Positions 1 to 10,697 of a stretch of 64,000 bases of DNA are shown in pieces. The stretch lies in the NCBI GenBank assembly GCA_012934845.2, contig WNNJ02001611.1, positions 92,842 through 156,841 on the forward strand, written 5' to 3'. A model generated the notes under the pieces. That model had not been told where the DNA came from. It saw only the letters and a list, made by a program, of their open reading frames with translations, and ran no database searches. The stretch is from Pomphorhynchus laevis (taxonomy: Eukaryota > Acanthocephala > Palaeacanthocephala > Echinorhynchida > Pomphorhynchidae). The position numbers were made by a program, and so were the translations under genes. The first letter of the stretch is position 1. Every line of letters starts with the position of its first letter.

Positions 1-156
1 GAAGATAGCATAAATATAGCCGGACTTTTAAATTATTCTAAAAGTAATGAAATAATAGGATCAGATTTAGCTAAATATATTCCTAAAATAAGGTATAAGT
101 TGTTACCGCTATTAGGACTTAAAATTTGTTATTATAATAAAGAAATTAGAAAGTAA
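1..156 (+). pseudogene. Penelope-like RT element, N-terminal ORF fragment
   Basis: The frame is open from base 1 to a TAA at 154-156 (51 codons). Its translation, with the motif KYIPKIRYKLLP, matches the minus-strand translation of about 51700-51860, which is the 5' part of the PLE copy there. It is therefore the N-terminal part of the same RT element, cut off by the window edge on the left and ending at a stop on the right. No RT motifs lie in this part. The RT core that should follow is absent, so this is a truncated fragment. Confidence 0.6.
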
Positions 157-539
157 TTAGAAACATAATGAAAACAGAATGAAATAAAAATTGAGAAAAA
201 CATTATCGAAATAAATTTAGCGGATTTTGTAAAAAAAAAATTAATGCTTACGTATTGAAAAAAACGAAAATTGTCGATATTTGAACGTTAAATTAACATT
301 AATTTATGTTAATGTATTAATTTATTAATTTATATATTAATATTGTTATACCGTAAAGATAAATAATAATAAATCGTAATAATAAATAATAAATCTTAAG
401 TGAATGTAAATAAATATAATATAAATATGCACTTATTAATCTTAAGTTAATAAATATATGGATAAATTTGAATTATAGGAAGCCATACATATTTTAATAC
501 TTCAAATTTATAAATTTAGGACATTAGACAAATAAATTG
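157..539. other. AT-rich spacer, no gene seen
   Basis: Very AT-rich sequence with short TAA/AAT runs. No coding signal or recognisable repeat boundary was found. Confidence 0.5.
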
Positions 540-3415
540 TGTTTCAATGTGAGGTTATAGTAGCCCAATTATAGCTGATGTTCATGTTGATGTTTCCGTT
601 GATGTTGATTGTACCAATTTTAAGTCGTAGTCCGTATTGTGCGAGTCGATTTTTACACACTCTAGTTAATTCCTCGAGGTCGTTCTTGTTGTTCGTTGCC
701 ATCATAACATCGTCTGCATAGAGAATATTGCAGGGAATCGGTCTTTGGATATCAAGCGTTATAGCGTCCATAACTGTACTGAATATGGACGGCGAGAGTA
801 CGCTTCCTTGGTGGACACCCACTGATATTCGAAATGGCTGCGACATTTCAGCTGCATTTCAAACTAGGCTCTTGGTGTTCTGTTAGAGAAACATCACCTA
901 ACGGATTAGATCTTCGGAATTTGATGCTGTCGGAGATATTCAATGATATTAACGATATCAAGTGTAGGGATTTATTTCTCTCCAGGCGATTTTCAAGGAT
1001 CAGTCGTGCGGCGTGAATGGCGTCAGTAGTGCAACAATTTTTGATAAATCCTGTTTGGTTAATGGAAATATGAACGATATCTCGGATACGCTTGTCTAGC
1101 ATTCGTTCAAAGATCTTCATAGTTTGCTTGAGTAATCGTATTCGACGGTAACTGGAGCAATCTGCTGAATTCCCCAACTTTTTCCATATCGGTATAGTGG
1201 AACTGCTCTGCCAGTCGTTTGAAATCCCTTGTTTATCAATAATCATGTTGAAACAATGGTAAGCCATGTGATCACGTTCCAGCCTTTGGCTTTCCAGAGC
1301 TTGATTCAATGTTCATCTGGGCATGTGGCTTTAAAATAGATAATCAAATTAGATAATCAAATTAGATAATCAAATTTAATCAGAGGAGATACGTCATTAG
1401 CATGTATTTGACACGACTGCAATGTTGGGTTAAGGAATATGAGATCGAAACCTGATAACATATCAGTTCCTTTTGATGACCTCTAATTCTTATTATTATC
1501 CATCGTCTGTTATTTATTATTCAATTCAAAAATTGACTTTTATTTTGAATTTAAATTTTAAATTTTAACTTGACATGAATATAAATTCTATAAAATCTTC
1601 AATAATTATTTATTATTTATAATAATTTTTTTAGTATTAAAAACGTAGACTCAGTTATCTGATCTAATTTGCTCTTCGCTATACGATGTAGCGTTTCATC
1701 TACTTCGTCTCTTATTATTCGAAATATTTGACTGGACGCTACTGAAACTTGTAGGATCGAGTTTGTGGAAACTATTTATTCTAGATTTCCTCAAAGTGAT
1801 CACGCCATCTCTCTAGAACTTACGGTCTATCAATGATTAGTTATCCGTCCCTTTCATTAATGCAGTAAAACTTTTCGATGTCCTGCATATTTTGATGCTT
1901 GAGCTTCACAATCCGAAATAGGTCCTGTTCGCCATCTGATGTATCTAGTCTATTTTGTTCTTTATCATAGAGGATCGCTCCGGCAACCGCAACGGTTTCT
2001 AGCTTTTCTCTTTCCTTCGGGATATACATGCCAATTTGTTTGTGTCTTGTCACTGAGATAGGCATGGACTAGTCATTTCTTGTCTTTGACTTTTGCTTTC
2101 ACCTCTCCCGTCAAGAGCCATGTATTACGTTCAATGTATCTTTTACTGGGTTTTGTACGGTCGGGTGTCTTATATGTTCTGGTATGCACTATGTATCTAG
2201 TATTGTTCCATGTTTCTTAAAATGTCGTTAATTCGAGAAGCCGTATCGTCGAGATCACCTTTGCTTTCATATCATGAAAACGCCACCATTTGATTCTAGA
2301 TGATCCCGGGTGCTTACCCGTCACTTTTTGCTGAGTTGTTTGATTTTCAAGACTGAAATTATCGGGCTGTGTTGCGTTGCGAGCGTCTCGTATGGCACGG
2401 CCCTAACATTAGTTACGGTTGACAAATACATAAGCTACACGGGAATAAAATCGATTTGAGTTTTGTTGCTCGCGCTATAAACAGTTGAAAGCTGTGTAGG
2501 TTGCTTGATGAACCATATATTGGTAAGAACGAGATCATGCGAGTCAGCAAACTCAATTATGCGTTATCCCTCATTATTAAATTGTCTATAGCCTTTACCG
2601 CCATGACATCGATATCCATCAGCAGTCTGCCTGACATGCATGTTAAGATCGCCAGCAATTATGATGTATTCAGCAGAAGAAATTGCCCGTATGTGACAAT
2701 CCAGGGTTTCCGAAAAAGCACCTTATACTGTACCACTACGTCTAGTCTGTGAAGTATATACGGAGGAAATGTGAGCAAAGTGGTCCGCCGCCACAATGGT
2801 TATTTTCATGAGTCGATCGTGGTAGCAACTAACCGGCATTGCTGAGTCGCGGAAACGCTCAGAGACTAACTTCATCATTAGTTCTCAACGTGCCATAATA
2901 GAACAACTTGTAGCCACTGTTACCACGCTCCCGCTCCATGTCGTACGCTTTACCCCCGTTCCATCATGTTTTCTGAAATGCACAAATATCTATATGACTT
3001 CTCAACATTGAGGCGATATCCTCAGGTTTACCTGTGAGAGTTCCAACGTTTAGGGATGCTACACGAATATTATCTTTTCTCAACTTCTTTTTCTTTTGAA
3101 CTTGTTTGCTTGAGTTCCTACGCCGTTCATGCGTTGAGAATCCTCGTATACTTTTTGGTTAAGACCCGCCCTGCTGCTTCGATTACAGTGTATCCCAGCA
3201 ATTCGAAAATTGAAGGACTTTACCATTCAAAAATAGAAAGACTTCAGTTTGAAAATTGAAGGACTTTACCATTGATACCGATTTTTGTTAGTATCATCCT
3301 GATCGTCCTGTAGTATGGGCCTGATAACGCGGTTGTCCGCATTAAACTCACCTTACAGCTGGTATGCTGTTGAAAGTTTCCAAGAAAACCACGAGGAGGA
3401 ACAAACACACCCCCT
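540..3415 (-). pseudogene. RTE-like non-LTR retrotransposon, decayed
   Basis: This is a LINE polyprotein (endonuclease then RT) in several broken frames on the minus strand. The 5' end (about 2750-3060) encodes the start of an AP-endonuclease domain resembling NVGTLTGKPEDI. Positions 1841-2065 encode the linker between endonuclease and RT, with a YDKEQNRLD-type segment. Positions 848-1309 encode RT motifs before and around motif A (DKRIRDIV, TDAIHAARL), and 544-846 encode GVHQGSVLSPS and the catalytic box YADD. Motif A is badly scrambled, and frameshifts and stops separate the pieces, so the copy is dead. A Penelope-like 3' tail is inserted at about 1325-1675. The copy at 48826-50636 belongs to the same family, as the RT text is closely similar. 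Confidence 0.75.
1325..1675 (+). repeat. Penelope-like element 3' tail inserted in the LINE
   Basis: This is a solo copy of the roughly 350-bp sequence that follows the RT stop codon in the PLE at 60225-60590. Shared landmarks in order are the TTTCCTCT-like block, the block read as cctgataacatatcagtt, the motif gtctgttatttatta, and the end block acgtagactcagttatctga. The left edge carries a 13-bp unit (agataatcaaatt) three times in tandem at 1338-1376. It separates the LINE pieces at 544-1309 and 1841-2065, so it was inserted after the LINE. Confidence 0.65.
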
Positions 3416-4440
3416 ATCCTTATTCTTAATAAAACTAATATTGAGTTATTAAAATTATTCCTTATTTAATTAATTATTTAGATTGAGTTAAAAATCTAAT
3501 TTACAGCATCTAATTTGATCTAATTAATCAAAAGATTACGCTTTTATTGACTTTGAAATATTGATTTTTAGTTTTATAATCTCATTTTAAAAATTTTATT
3601 TCTAATTTTTTATTAGTTTCGAATAATCAATTATTTAGGTAGCTTGCATTTTTTAAATCTAAATTCTGAATATTTTAAATCTATCAGCTCTGACGATGAG
3701 CGCAGAAATTCTCATCGTCAGATTTTATGTATGCATGATCTCATGTTAATTATCCCAGTAAGATTTGTAACGTTCAGTGAAGGAGTTCCCTTTGTGTTTA
3801 TACTTATATAAAAAATACGAAAAAAATGCGGCAAGTTTTTGATTTGCTCTATCCAGCTGGATCGCGGTATCTATATAGTCTGTCAAGAGAGCTTTCTGAA
3901 ACAAGCTAATAAGAAACCGCTTTTCGACATTATGAGAGTGTTCTAGTTACCTCAACAGACTTTTTCTATAGTAATGAGCAATGTCTTTACTCAAGATTTT
4001 ATAGGATGTCCGATCCCTTAACCATATCTCTAAGGCTCATACTGACTGGATTACTCAGATACTTCATTTCGGTCACTTATTACCATAATATCGTTCCTTT
4101 GGTCATTAGAGTTCATGATCATTGATTTAAATTTATGAAAGAATATTACATTCTAGACAGAAATCTTTGTCTTGAGGCTCAGCTTTAGCTTTTCCACAAC
4201 AAATCTATGCAAACAATGCATTACCACGTTATATCTACAGATCAATTGTCCAATATGTTTTTAGCTTTTGTCGTCATTTGCGAACAACGCGACTAAGCAC
4301 TTGAACTCATGATATTTGTTATGACTTTAAATATTACTAGCTCTTGTAGTCAATGGTTGAACGTATAATGCTTGATATTACATCAAAATCTCATATTTAA
4401 TGTATTTTGATAAGCGAGTTGACTCTTAGACACGTAATTT
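3416..4440. other. Repeat debris, no gene seen
   Basis: The first 150 bases look like PLE debris (a cttattcttaataaaac block also found in PLE ORFs). A 12-bp inverted repeat, tctgacgatgag/ctcatcgtcaga, lies at 3689-3700 and 3711-3722. The rest shows no convincing reading frame. The first exon of the Mpv17-like gene may lie here or further upstream, but I could not identify it. Confidence 0.35.
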
Positions 4441-4830
4441 ACTGCTTAAATAAAAACAAAAAATTTAAATTTTAAATAAAAATCGATTTTTATGAATTGA
4501 CTAATAAATAACAGACAATGTATCAGAATATGAATGCGGACTAACTGACTAAGATACTAACTAAATAATAAATAATTTTATTATTTATTATAATAAATAG
4601 AAATTTTTTATAATTTAAATTTATATTTATTAACGACAATAAATAAAAATATAAAATAAATTTATATTTATTTTTTTGTTGATTTGTAATTTTATTTTTT
4701 GAATTAAAAATTAAAAATTTAAATTTTAAATAAAAATCAATTTTTATGAATTGACTAATAAATAACAGACGATGTACTTGAATAAGGAATAGAGGTTATT
4801 AGGAGTTATCAGAATAAGGATTAGAGGTCA
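4440..4830 (-). repeat. Two partial Penelope-like 3' tails in tandem
   Basis: The block gaattgactaataaataacagac appears at about 4495 and again at about 4747, each followed by the gatgtatcagaat or gaataaggattagaggtca block known from the PLE tail. The second copy ends at about 4830, only 13 bases upstream of the first recognised exon of the Mpv17-like gene. Confidence 0.6.
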
Positions 4831-4843
4831 CAAACATTTACAG

Positions 4844-5598
4844 AATTTTCTGAATATCTTAGTTCTTAGTTTGTTTTTAGGAGCAATGATGGGCATTGGT
4901 AGCGTCATCGCCCAATTTATCACTCGAGAGAAACATGATAAATTCAATGTAAAATCAATTATGCAATTTTCGTTATACGGATTCATTTTTGCTGTAAGTA
5001 TTAGTAGATGAAAATGACATAAAAATACCATCTAAATATAACGGTACTGGGCTAAGTTGACATCAAATCTATCTAGTATGAATAATTTAATTAAAAATAT
5101 TACTAATCTTTTTAACATTAAATTGAATTGGAGAATCAACCCATTTTAAAACATTTTAAACTTTGAAACATCTAGTATATCAGATGATTTATTTGTAATG
5201 TAATTCTCAGGGTCCGATAATGCATAATTGGTTTACATTTTTGAATGCATACTTTCCTCCAATAACACAGTACAGAGTATTAAAAATGGTGTGCATCGAC
5301 CAGGTATGTAATACAAAGCACGTTCCTATTTTGATTGATATTCACGATATTTACTTATATATCAACTTAGATGATTATGAGTCCACTTAATGTTGCATTG
5401 TTTGTAACGTACTGCTATTTCTGGAACACCGAGAATGTAATCATACAGATAAAAAAATTCTTCTTTCAGGTATTCAACTTTAAGCAAATGATATTTATAT
5501 TACAATTTACAGGATTTCGTCTCTATTCTTCTAAGTAGTTACACAATATGGCCAATAGTTCAATTCATTAACTTCTGTTTGATACCTTTAAACCGAAG
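4844..5598 (+). CDS. Mpv17/PMP22-family membrane protein, four internal exons (partial gene)
   Basis: Four exons with GT-AG introns read as one protein: 4844-4993 (50 codons), 5211-5303 (31), 5371-5469 (33) and 5513-5598 (28 codons plus 2 bases). Acceptors are tttacag, attctcag, caacttag and atttacag; donors are gtaagt, gtatgt, gtattc and gtatgt. The translation carries the family hallmarks in order: LGAMMGIGSVIAQF, then GPIMHNWFTFL, then KMVCIDQMIMSPLN, then TIWPIVQFINF. Mpv17/PMP22 proteins are small four-helix membrane proteins of the mitochondrial inner membrane or peroxisome and usually have about 180-200 residues, so about 142 are seen here. The first exon (start codon) and the last exon after phase 2 at 5598 were not found; introns are 217, 67 and 43 bp. 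Which member (Mpv17, PXMP2 or an Mpv17-like) cannot be decided. No stops or frameshifts occur, so the gene is probably live. Confidence 0.85.
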
Positions 5599-6470
5599 GT
5601 ATGTTATTTTTGACAAAGTTTAGTCAATCGACAATTAGAATCTTTTAAGCTTCAACATCTGAAATTTTATCTAATTTTATCGTAATTTTTAATTCGTAAT
5701 AATTAATAATATTACGTAATTATAATTATAGCGTATAATTTTTATTTATTATTTATTAAAGCACTTTCACTAACTAAAGATAATTACCGTTGTCTACCCG
5801 CGAATTTAAATATATTAACAGCAAAAAGTGTAAAGTTTTATTTTGATTTTTACCGTAAATAATTGCTTTTCAAATTGTGCGAATGTTGCATCGTGAAAAA
5901 TGTTGAAAGAATTTTAGACACATAAAATTTAAGAATTTTAGAATTCTTGTTTCTGGATTCTGATTTTAGAATCTGCGCGCTTAAATTCCAAATATGTAAA
6001 AATTGTCTTTATCCAGTATTCGATCGAATATATATATAATATTACTGCGATATATAAAAAATGAATCTCGAAAGACAGATCCGGGAAGGCAGTTCTCACT
6101 ATGCTACATGTAATATGTACACTAGCAAATCTTATATATAATATTTTGTTATTGCGAAAAATCGCTTGAAACTGTGGTCCAGGAGCCAAAACTGGCTACG
6201 ATTGATTTTAAATCCATATGTGCTGCTAAATAACTGGACTTTGATCATCATCTCCATCAGTATAATGTATCACTCCGAGACGTTCCTAACCACCCAGCAG
6301 TCATCGTCAGTCGGATGAAGTGGTTAGGGTACGTTTCGACTGCTTTCGTAATAAAAAGAAACACCAGAAATTCCTAAAATGGAATAATTGTAATAATTGG
6401 AATACTTGTAATAATTATCCTTGTGATTAACCCATCTAAACTGTGTGACGATCCTTGAACAATCTTAAAA
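5599..6470. other. Intron or intergenic AT-rich DNA
   Basis: Follows the last recognised Mpv17-like exon and may hold its final intron. I tested the AG sites here for a final family exon and found none that reads sensibly. No other gene is visible. Confidence 0.4.
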
Positions 6471-6477
6471 TCCTGAA

Positions 6478-6520
6478 CGTACCGATGAAGCTCAATAATA
6501 AGAAACCGGTCTAGGGATTT
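6478..6520 (+). other. Degenerate hammerhead-like relic
   Basis: The segment has CCGATGA where hammerheads have CUGANGA, then a short spacer beginning AGCTC, then GAAACCGGTC. GAAA followed by CC-GG-TC gives the minimal stem III and GUC cleavage site seen in Penelope-type hammerheads. The U of CUGA is changed and stem II is lost, so it cannot be active as it stands. This is an inferred relic only. Confidence 0.25.
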
Positions 6521-6566
6521 GATTGCTGATGGACGGTGGTTTTCAATATTCAGTTATGTCCATTTC

Positions 6567-6665
6567 CCTTGTATAATATATAATATATATAATATATATA
6601 ATATATATTATAATATTTATATTATTATATATATTTATAATATATATTATAAATATATATAATTA
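6567..6665. repeat. TA-rich simple repeat
   Basis: About 100 bases of nearly pure TATA/ATAT sequence with imperfect palindromes. Confidence 0.8.
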
Positions 6666-6739
6666 TGTATATTTGATTTCTTCTACTTCATGTGATTTTG
6701 CGATGATTTTTTGTTGCATCATAATAATCAAATCATATT

Positions 6740-6910
6740 AGCTAACTGAGTCTACAAATTAAAAATAAAGATAAATAATTAAAAATAATAAATAATTATA
6801 TAAGATTTATATTTATATAATCATAAAACTTATAATTAAGATAATTTATAATTTATAATTATATAAAATTAAAATTTAAGTCAATTTTTGTGAATTGACT
6901 AATAAAAGCT
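6740..6910 (-). repeat. Penelope-like 3' tail fragment
   Basis: Begins with gctaactgagtctac and ends with tgaattgactaataaa, the two ends of the inner part of the PLE tail, with AT-rich sequence between them. Confidence 0.55.
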
Positions 6911-7680
6911 TGGCGCTGAGCCATGCTTTTATTTTTAATATTTTAAATTATTATTTTTAATATTTTTAATATTTAATTTATAAATTTTAAAGCAAAATTC
7001 TTTCCGTTTAGAATTATATTTGTTAACTCAATTGCATTAATTTGGAACACATTCCTTGCCTTGAAAGTTCGATCAAATAAAGACTGAATTTTAAACCGTT
7101 GAGCAGAAGTTAGTATGCTTAACTGAAATTTGAGCAGAATTTTGTCTGCTACTGTTTGTATCACAATTTTATGTAAAAAATGCTAAAGGTATATTTCGTA
7201 AATTTCTTTATAATACTTCTTACTAAAATGATTCTCAAAATGATAATAACTCTTTTAAAGTTTAAAAAATAAACAACAAAAATTTAAAAAGTTTACAATT
7301 AATTCGCATGTTTTTCCTTTTAAATTCCTTTAAAAGGAAATTAATTAATTAATTAATTCTTTTACTACAGAAGTATACTCATTGGTATTCAACTAAAAAA
7401 AAATATGACTTCAATTGATGCACATTTAATTCTTTGATTTATTTACTAAAATTTAAACACCAAATATGATAAGATAATATGAATTTTTATTCAAATTTAA
7501 AAATGTCAATTAACGATATTTATGCACTTTTCTTTCATTGCATTACTGATAAATTACTAAGAGGCCAAGGCCTATAGGGTAAAATGACAAACAAAAATAT
7601 TTGTATAATGCGACCTCTATGAGGAACAATGAATTGTAAAGTGGCATTCATGGGCAAAAAGGTTCCCCACTGTTACATTA
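6911..7680. other. AT-rich spacer, no gene seen
   Basis: AT-rich sequence without a convincing frame on either strand. The short minus-strand open frame at 6973-7164 has no recognisable features. Confidence 0.4.
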
Positions 7681-7681
7681 G

Positions 7682-8036
7682 ATGATGTTACCTCTCTTTC
7701 AAACAAAGTACAATGATGGATATCAAGGGCAAAACCAGAAAAAAAGTATCATTTTCAAGACATTTCAAAGATTTCCAATAGCATCTTCCTGGAAACAATA
7801 CGACATAACGAAACGACAGCGACGTAATTTGGGTAGTTCTGGTACAAAGCAGGTAAAAGCAGATTAGTGCCTTGAAAGAGGCACTAATGGAATCAAATAA
7901 AGATTTAGATGCATGGCGATATTACCTGAACGATTCAGAACAAAGTTTAAACTCTGACAAAGGCCGATTTGTGCAAAGTTCCAGCCATTTATCAAAAGTT
8001 AAATGTGATGAATCATCAAGACAATGCGGTACATAA
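7682..8036 (+). CDS. Coding-like stretch of unknown identity, one frameshift
   Basis: Two consecutive open frames read with mixed, non-AT-biased composition. The first (7682 to about 7852) ends with ...GSSGTKQ; the second (7863-8036, 57 residues, stop TAA) starts ISALKEALMESNKD and looks helical and charged. Between them lies gtaaaagcag (7853-7862), which partly repeats the preceding acaaagcag; without these ten bases the two frames join. The likely reading is a short duplication that broke a reading frame, since ten bases is too short for an intron. It lies just upstream of the LINE starting at about 8110 and could be that element's 5' part, or a host exon (a cattag acceptor precedes the ATG). 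I do not recognise the protein. Confidence 0.25.
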
Positions 8037-8109
8037 CTCAACAGAACCGTATAGGACAAGCAACAATATATGCGACTCTAATACGCTCACAATAAACCAA
8101 GGGAGGGTA

Positions 8110-10055
8110 CAATGCTAAATTTGTCACAGAATCTTCATCGCTAGCGCTTCCGAAATGGTACGAAGACATGGTCCAACGCCAGGTTGTCCTGATTCTAGGC
8201 TCCCGCCTGTCAATGATCCAGACAACATCACCCTGTTTAGATATATCCGTAAGCCTGCCGTGGCTACCAGCGAAGACACCGATCGCTCTTTTCGCACTCA
8301 ACTGTTATCCGCAAATTTTCTTGTAATCCGTCGTATTCCGCGCGCCGCTCGACCTGTCGTTGCCTCGAAGTTTCAGCATATTGTCGCAGTCGTGGATCGC
8401 ACTTCTAAAGAGTCGGTGTAGTGGAGTCTACTCAGCTTCCCTAAAATTGCCCTTCGCGTGCCTTAGCGAATCATTGTACGCGCTCTGATCCCTCAATATC
8501 TGTAAAGATTCGAGCTGCTTGCGCACGCTACCAATTCTCTGCTGACGGCAGTATGGAGGAACATAACCGATGAAACATCACAAAGAATAAATCCGCCGTG
8601 GATCAACTGCGCCGAAAGATTTATGAAACAATTGAGGACGACAGCAACATCCGCGGCACTGTTCGTACTGTGTGCAGGGTCTCGGGAATCGTACCTATGA
8701 TAAAACATAACTACAACTTTACAAACTAAGCACCTCCCGAGAAGACTATCTACCGATTGCCTACCTTTGCCGCTTTATTCTCTCGATTGCGGCCCGGTAA
8801 TTACCGCCGCATCTTCACTGTGCTCTTTACATTCTTTCCCGCCCCCGTGCGCTGATGGCCCTGACGGCTTAAGCCAAATGCACCTACGAGATATCACAGG
8901 ATTTTTAGTAGAGGCCTCACCAAGCCACTTGGTCACGGCTTTAATGAATCTAATGACAATTCGTCTAGAGGGAACAGTATTGAATAACGTTGCTAATATT
9001 CTATGCGGCGGAAAGTTACTCGCTTTCCTAAAGAAAGATGGTGATATCCGTCTGATCGCCATCAGATTTACAATTTGCCACATCGCTTCTAAACTGACAT
9101 GTCAATTCGCATCCGGTCCGCTCTCCGATCATTTTCTCCGTATACAGCTAGGCGTCGGTTCCCCGAGCGGAATCGAAGCGGCAAACATGCATCTCGAGTG
9201 TTCAAGCGTTACATGGCTAGTCGTAACAACACTACGGTAAACTTGGCTACTACGCCTTCAACTACTTGAGCAGAAATGCAATCCTGAGCTGCGTTGCTTT
9301 CGAAATACCGCATATTTTACCGCTTGTTCGACTTTGTTACGACCGCAATAGCGAACTTCTATTCGGAAACAAACGTATCCTCTCGACTGAAGGCGTTCAG
9401 TAGGGAGACCTATTGGGCCATATACTATTTTGCCTCACCGTCAGCAGCTTGGTAAATAGCTTAAAATTCAGTTTGAACCTATGGTGCCTCGACAACTGCG
9501 TCATGGGCGGCACGGTAAAGGACATTCTGGCCGATATCCACAAAAAAATGTGCGAGGTGATCACCGACAGCAGGAATGTGAGCCAAGCTATCACGTGCAA
9601 GCTAACTGGGTGCAAGGCTATCACACCTCAAGACGCACAGCTTCTGGGTACACCGCTTGGCGGTCAATCAAGCATTGACAACGCATTAAGCTGCACAGTG
9701 AACGAGCTTTATAACGCCGGAATCCGGTTGACCAAATTGAGCGCTCAAGACGCATTCCTGATTTTGCTCAGCTTGCCAAAGATTGACTTCCTTCCTCAAT
9801 GTACCCCCTGCCACAGTGTTTGACAGGCATACACCAGGCGTACACCGTGCCAACGAAACCTCGAAGCAAACGACTTTATCGCTCCGTCTTGGAGCCCTCG
9901 GTGTTTGCCAGGCATTGGAGCATGTCATTTCTGCGTACGGTTTATCCATCAACGACACAATGGAATTGAAGAAGATACTGCTACGAAACTGTCCTCTGTT
10001 AAGTCTTAGCCCTTTAGAATTTGACTGGGAAAATCCACAAATCAATGAAACGTGA
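8110..10055 (+). pseudogene. REL-type non-LTR retrotransposon, decayed, 3'-truncated
   Basis: Same family as the element at 16442-19234, with text alignable along its length. It runs N-terminal zinc finger remnant (VRRHGPTPGCPDS, 8155 on), RRIPRAARPVVASK (about 8330), the pre-RT region (8767-9240: FPPPCADGPDGLS, then LLAFLKKDGD, then LGVGSPSGIEAA), and RT palm to thumb (9413-9823: LLGTPLGG, QDAFLILLSLPKIDFLPQC). At least four frame changes occur. The catalytic YLDD box reads CLDN, so the second Asp is Asn. The C-terminal CCHC and endonuclease are missing after about 10055. It is dead. Confidence 0.75.
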
Positions 10056-10697
10056 TAGTCCCTCCCTGCGCGACTATCATTTATAAAGTTGATTTATAAA
10101 GTTGAGTAAAGCAAAAGATCCAAGAAAAATGTGAATACATATAAAGTACATATATATGTAATATATATTAACACAAATGAACCAGCGGTCATACAATAAA
10201 AGCACTGCGGAATATTGTTATATTGTTATTGAATCATAATTATATATATTTATTTATACAATATATTTATATACAATAAATATTGTTTATTGTATAAACA
10301 ATAAACAATAATCATTGTTTATTGCGCGTCAACCACATCATTGTCGTTTAGTGCTCGGGAGTGACACAAACAACATATTTGTTTCTTAAAAATAAAAATA
10401 CGAAGACATGTAGCCCTTCTTGAGAAATGTCATAATACCCGTACAATTCAAAACATTTCCGACATATAATGCTACTGATAAGCAGTACTTAGGAACACTT
10501 GAACAGAAAAAATATAATATTTTTTGGTAATTATACCGGAGATATGAGTTACTCTAAGAAAATCTCGATATTCCCATCAAGTGAAAATTGTGAATTTGTT
10601 AAAAATGCAGTCTTTCAGCCGGCCACGCGCACGGAATGTTAGATCAGACTGTGAAATTTGTGAAATTTTCTTGTCAATGTTGTATATACGACTATAT
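10056..10697. other. AT-rich spacer
   Basis: Holds short TA runs and a small palindrome of aataaacaat/attgtttatt near 10300-10322. No gene is seen. Confidence 0.4.

Noticed and set aside
3689-3722. Hammerhead-like CTGACGATGAG...GAAA
   Set aside because: The sequence is explained by a simple 12-bp inverted repeat; no stem III or cut site follows GAAA.
4828-5031. Minus-strand open frame of 67 codons
   Set aside because: It is the reverse shadow of the Mpv17-like exon on the plus strand.
5938-6189. Minus-strand open frame of 83 codons
   Set aside because: AT-rich, no motif, no conserved text; probably chance.
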